Below, one piece after another: positions 61,346 through 64,000 of a stretch of 64,000 nucleotides of DNA. The notes below the pieces were generated by a model that was given only the letters and a program-made list of their open reading frames with translations, ran no database searches and was not told where the DNA came from. Location of the stretch: positions 10,664,001 to 10,728,000 of the forward strand of contig OY783209.1 in assembly GCA_963678705.1 (NCBI GenBank). The letters run 5' to 3'. The stretch is from Panorpa germanica (taxonomy: Eukaryota; Arthropoda; Insecta; Mecoptera; Panorpidae). The first letter of the stretch is position 1. Each line of letters begins with the position of its first letter. Position numbers and translations under genes: made by a program.

Positions 61346-64000
61346 ATGTCCTACATAACCCAACGAGAGCAGAGAAGATTGGAAAGCGATCTGATGGAAG
61401 TGTATCATTCTAACAGGAAGAGAAGTGAGGGCCGTTTGAAACGGATAGACTCTTGCAATGATCGTAGATCCTGGCATGTTAGCGATCGAGTTAAAAGCGT
61501 GTACTTGATTGATTACGTTACCCATCATGGAACTCAACGTGTGAGTAAACCTTGAATTGCTTGTTGCTTAAATCTCTTCAAATATTAATACATGTTTTCT
61601 TTTTGCTACCTATAGAATTATATTGACAAGACTGAAATGGTAAGCATAATACGTTTTTCCTAAGGTTTCTCGGACATTGCGACCTAGATTAAAGAGCCCT
61701 AAATTAAACAATACTAGTCCTTCTTTATTAAAAGAGATTTTATTTTCAGACAAATGCTTCTGGCGCTGCAACGGTAGCAAAAGTTCAATTATTTTAATTA
61801 GTGTTCAATGGGCTTGTGTCCTCATTTTTTAGTGGTCGATTTTTCAATTGTTGATTGAAATTGATGTTAATAAATGTGTATTGGCGTGTCTATTTTATTA
61901 AATATCTAAATATTGACAGAGATATAGCAATTAAAAGTTTGAATTGTAGTTTTAGCGCTAGAAATGGTCGGCCATATTTGTATGACGTGAAATGTATTTT
62001 AACGTCAGTTATTTGTTAAGTAGGCCAGTACTGTGGTAATGTTCTGTAGCTGTTGGTAGTCGAATAATCAAGTCAAATCAAAGAATAATAAGTTTTTATT
62101 TTACTTAACCCAGATAAGGCAGACATAATATTGAAATTTGATTGTTCCTTGAAATAGCTGTAAATAATATTTGATATTTTGATATATAAATACATATAGC
62201 AGAGATTTATGAGCTGTAAGGTTGGTAACCTTGCACAATGGTTGTGATGTCACATGCACTTGGAATGTGTACAACGTTGAATTCCTTTATTAATTAAAGA
62301 GACAAAATGACTTTTTTAATTGTTAATATCTCTTAACATATAAGGAGTTATTAAAAAATAATTGAACAATTTCAGGTTCTAGTAACCTACTTTATCAATA
62401 TATAGTACACTTTTATAAAAATTAAGACATAGGACACAAGCCCATTGTGTTGTGACGCCTATTATTTTAATTTGTTATTTGATCATTTTATCTTAGTTAA
62501 ATGGGCTTGTGAACTCTTTTTTTAGGGGATATTTTTTAAATTTTTGATCAAATCTGAATTTCAATTTTGTTTTAATGAAGTTGGGGAAATGCAGATGAAA
62601 TATATATACGATATTCATGATAGACTTCTTTCAGAAACTAAATGGAATAATAAAGAATGATGAAGTCCCCACGCCTTCTTCAAAATACGCTCTGCTTGAA
62701 AATGAGTTCTTGCGTTCAAGGTTAGCCGAGTGCGAGGAACAGCTCTCCAAATGTCAGCTTCAACTTGTAAAGGTTGGCATCATCGATTTCCCTAATAGAG
62801 TCAATATGATAGAAGAAAAGTTAACAAAAAGCTGTCTATCATATAAGGAACAAATTCAATTATATAAAGAGCAAGTGAACATGCTTAAGAGTCATTATCA
62901 GACCTTAGAACTTGTCAAAGAAGAAAATGATTCGCTTAGCGCTCAACTGAGTTCATATTTTGAAAGTCAAGACAATCTAAATAATCCTAGTGCACCTATA
63001 CACCTGTCATCAGCTGTCTCTTGCGATTCTATGAGATCTCGTAATCTTCCAAGCAAAGTCTCGGAACTACGTAGCACGGTTGTAAGTTTTCAATCTGTCA
63101 AAAAGGAACGTGATTCTCTTCGTAAGGAGGTGGAACGACTCAACAAACGACTTCAGCAAAACAATGAAAAGTATTGCGGCGAGTTACTGTGTCTGAGAAA
63201 ACAAGCGCGTGTACTAAAGACTGTCATTGAAGAACGAGATGAATTACGGTCACTCCTTAACCGCTATGAAGGTGTTGACGAAACCATGAAGATGCTGTTA
63301 AAGAAAGCTAAGGATGTAGAGTGTATCCGGAAAGATCGAGACTCGATAAGAATTGAACTAGACCGTGTTAAAAGAAAATACGACAAATGTTTGGGCGACC
63401 ATCAAGAATTGTCTGTACAAGCAGAAATGATGCGGTCTTATGCAAATATTTCTTTAGCGGAGGAAGAACGTTTAATGAAATTAAGCATTTTCTATAAAAA
63501 TTTAGAAAATGAGAATAAAGAGTTGACGAAGAGTTTACAAAATATTAAAAGTGAAAGAGACATGTTTAAATCACAATGGGGTAAAAATATGTCACTAATT
63601 GTGAAGAGGAACCAGAAAGGACTTGATATGAGCAGCCAGGTTGATGGCTTAAAAGTATCAACTGCAGCAACCCAGTGTATCCCTTTCAAAGAAGAGAAAA
63701 CATCTGTTACACAGGTAAGTGTTTCTAATCATAGTGAGATTGAATATTAGTTTGTGTTAACATTGGTCGTTATTTTAAAGCAAACACAGAATAATTCTGT
63801 AGCTGTAGCCAAAGTCCAAACATCAATGAACAAACTGAAGGACCAAATAAAGCAAACCAATGATTGCAGCGCTCTGAACTCAATTCTCCTTCAAATTGGT
63901 GACAAACAGAGAAGAGAAATTGAATTCGAGAAAACAACCGAAGGAAGAATTCAATCCATTATACAATTATTAAAACAATCGGAGGGTTGCCCTCGTGATG
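61346..64000 (+). CDS. Diverged paralogue of the tandem family, gene 3 (3' end outside window)
   Basis: Third head-to-tail member; function unknown. Exons 61346-61540, 61616-61639, 61750-61773, 62635-63714 and 63781 onward, all phase 0. The N-terminus keeps MSYITQR, RKRSEGRLKR and VYLIDYV. The 1080-nt fourth exon, the same length as in gene 1, encodes coiled coil with ALLENEFLRSRLAECEEQLS and EEKLTKSCLSYKEQIQLYKE, colinear with the long exon of genes 1 and 2. The last visible exon (LNSILLQIGDKQRREIE, IQSIIQLLKQ) matches the start of their giant exon. The exons for ICRCGR and the acidic run are not found; the intron where they would lie is filled by a MITE (61808-62445). Whether it has the GPDG repeat cannot be seen. 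Confidence 0.8.
61808..62445. mobile_element. TIR element family C, copy 2
   Basis: Near-identical relative of 8335-8971 with perfect short ends: GGGCTTGTGTCC at the left and GGACACAAGCCC at the right. It lies in intron 3 of gene 3. A further end fragment of the same family (GGGCTTGTGAACTC) follows at about 62502. Confidence 0.88.

Overview
This is AT-rich nuclear DNA from an insect. The evidence is intron-containing genes for an insect-type Slowpoke channel and Sar1, plus mariner and foldback/MITE repeats. I cannot fix the order from sequence alone. All recognised genes are on the + strand.

Layout. (1) 1-32828: the 3' two thirds of slowpoke (BK-type Ca2+-activated K+ channel). The window opens inside an intron. 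I place 15 constitutive exon positions that join in frame into 770 codons. There is one mutually exclusive exon pair (4551-4663 / 7842-7954) and several phase-compatible optional exons in the linker between the two RCK domains. Its large introns hold foldback elements, MITEs and a dead mariner. (2) 32829-40332: intergenic, dominated by a 3.4-kb foldback element (35594-38975) whose arms are ~146-bp tandem repeats. (3) 40333-42153: Sar1 (COPII GTPase, 193 aa), with an extra in-frame, phase-matched exon (40653-40844) in intron 1 that encodes a second, diverged P-loop. (4) 43011-64000: three head-to-tail paralogues of a large protein family I do not recognise. Genes 1 and 2 are complete (18 and 20 exons; 1738 and 1714 aa) and gene 3 runs off the window. 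Each starts with an MSYITQR-type basic N-terminus. In genes 1 and 2 this is followed by a run of tiny in-frame exons, a long coiled-coil exon, a giant exon carrying a GPDGKPIG-type tandem repeat, and a C-terminal set of exons with repeated C-x-C motifs.

The strongest candidates for something undescribed are the tandem C-x-C/coiled-coil/GPDG-repeat family, with its microexons and homogenised 3' halves, and the alternative P-loop exon of Sar1. Exon coordinates were placed by eye from GT-AG sites, reading frame and paralogue comparison. The summed exon lengths of slowpoke, Sar1, gene 1 and gene 2 are all divisible by three and end at a stop codon, which supports the models. No transcript evidence was available.
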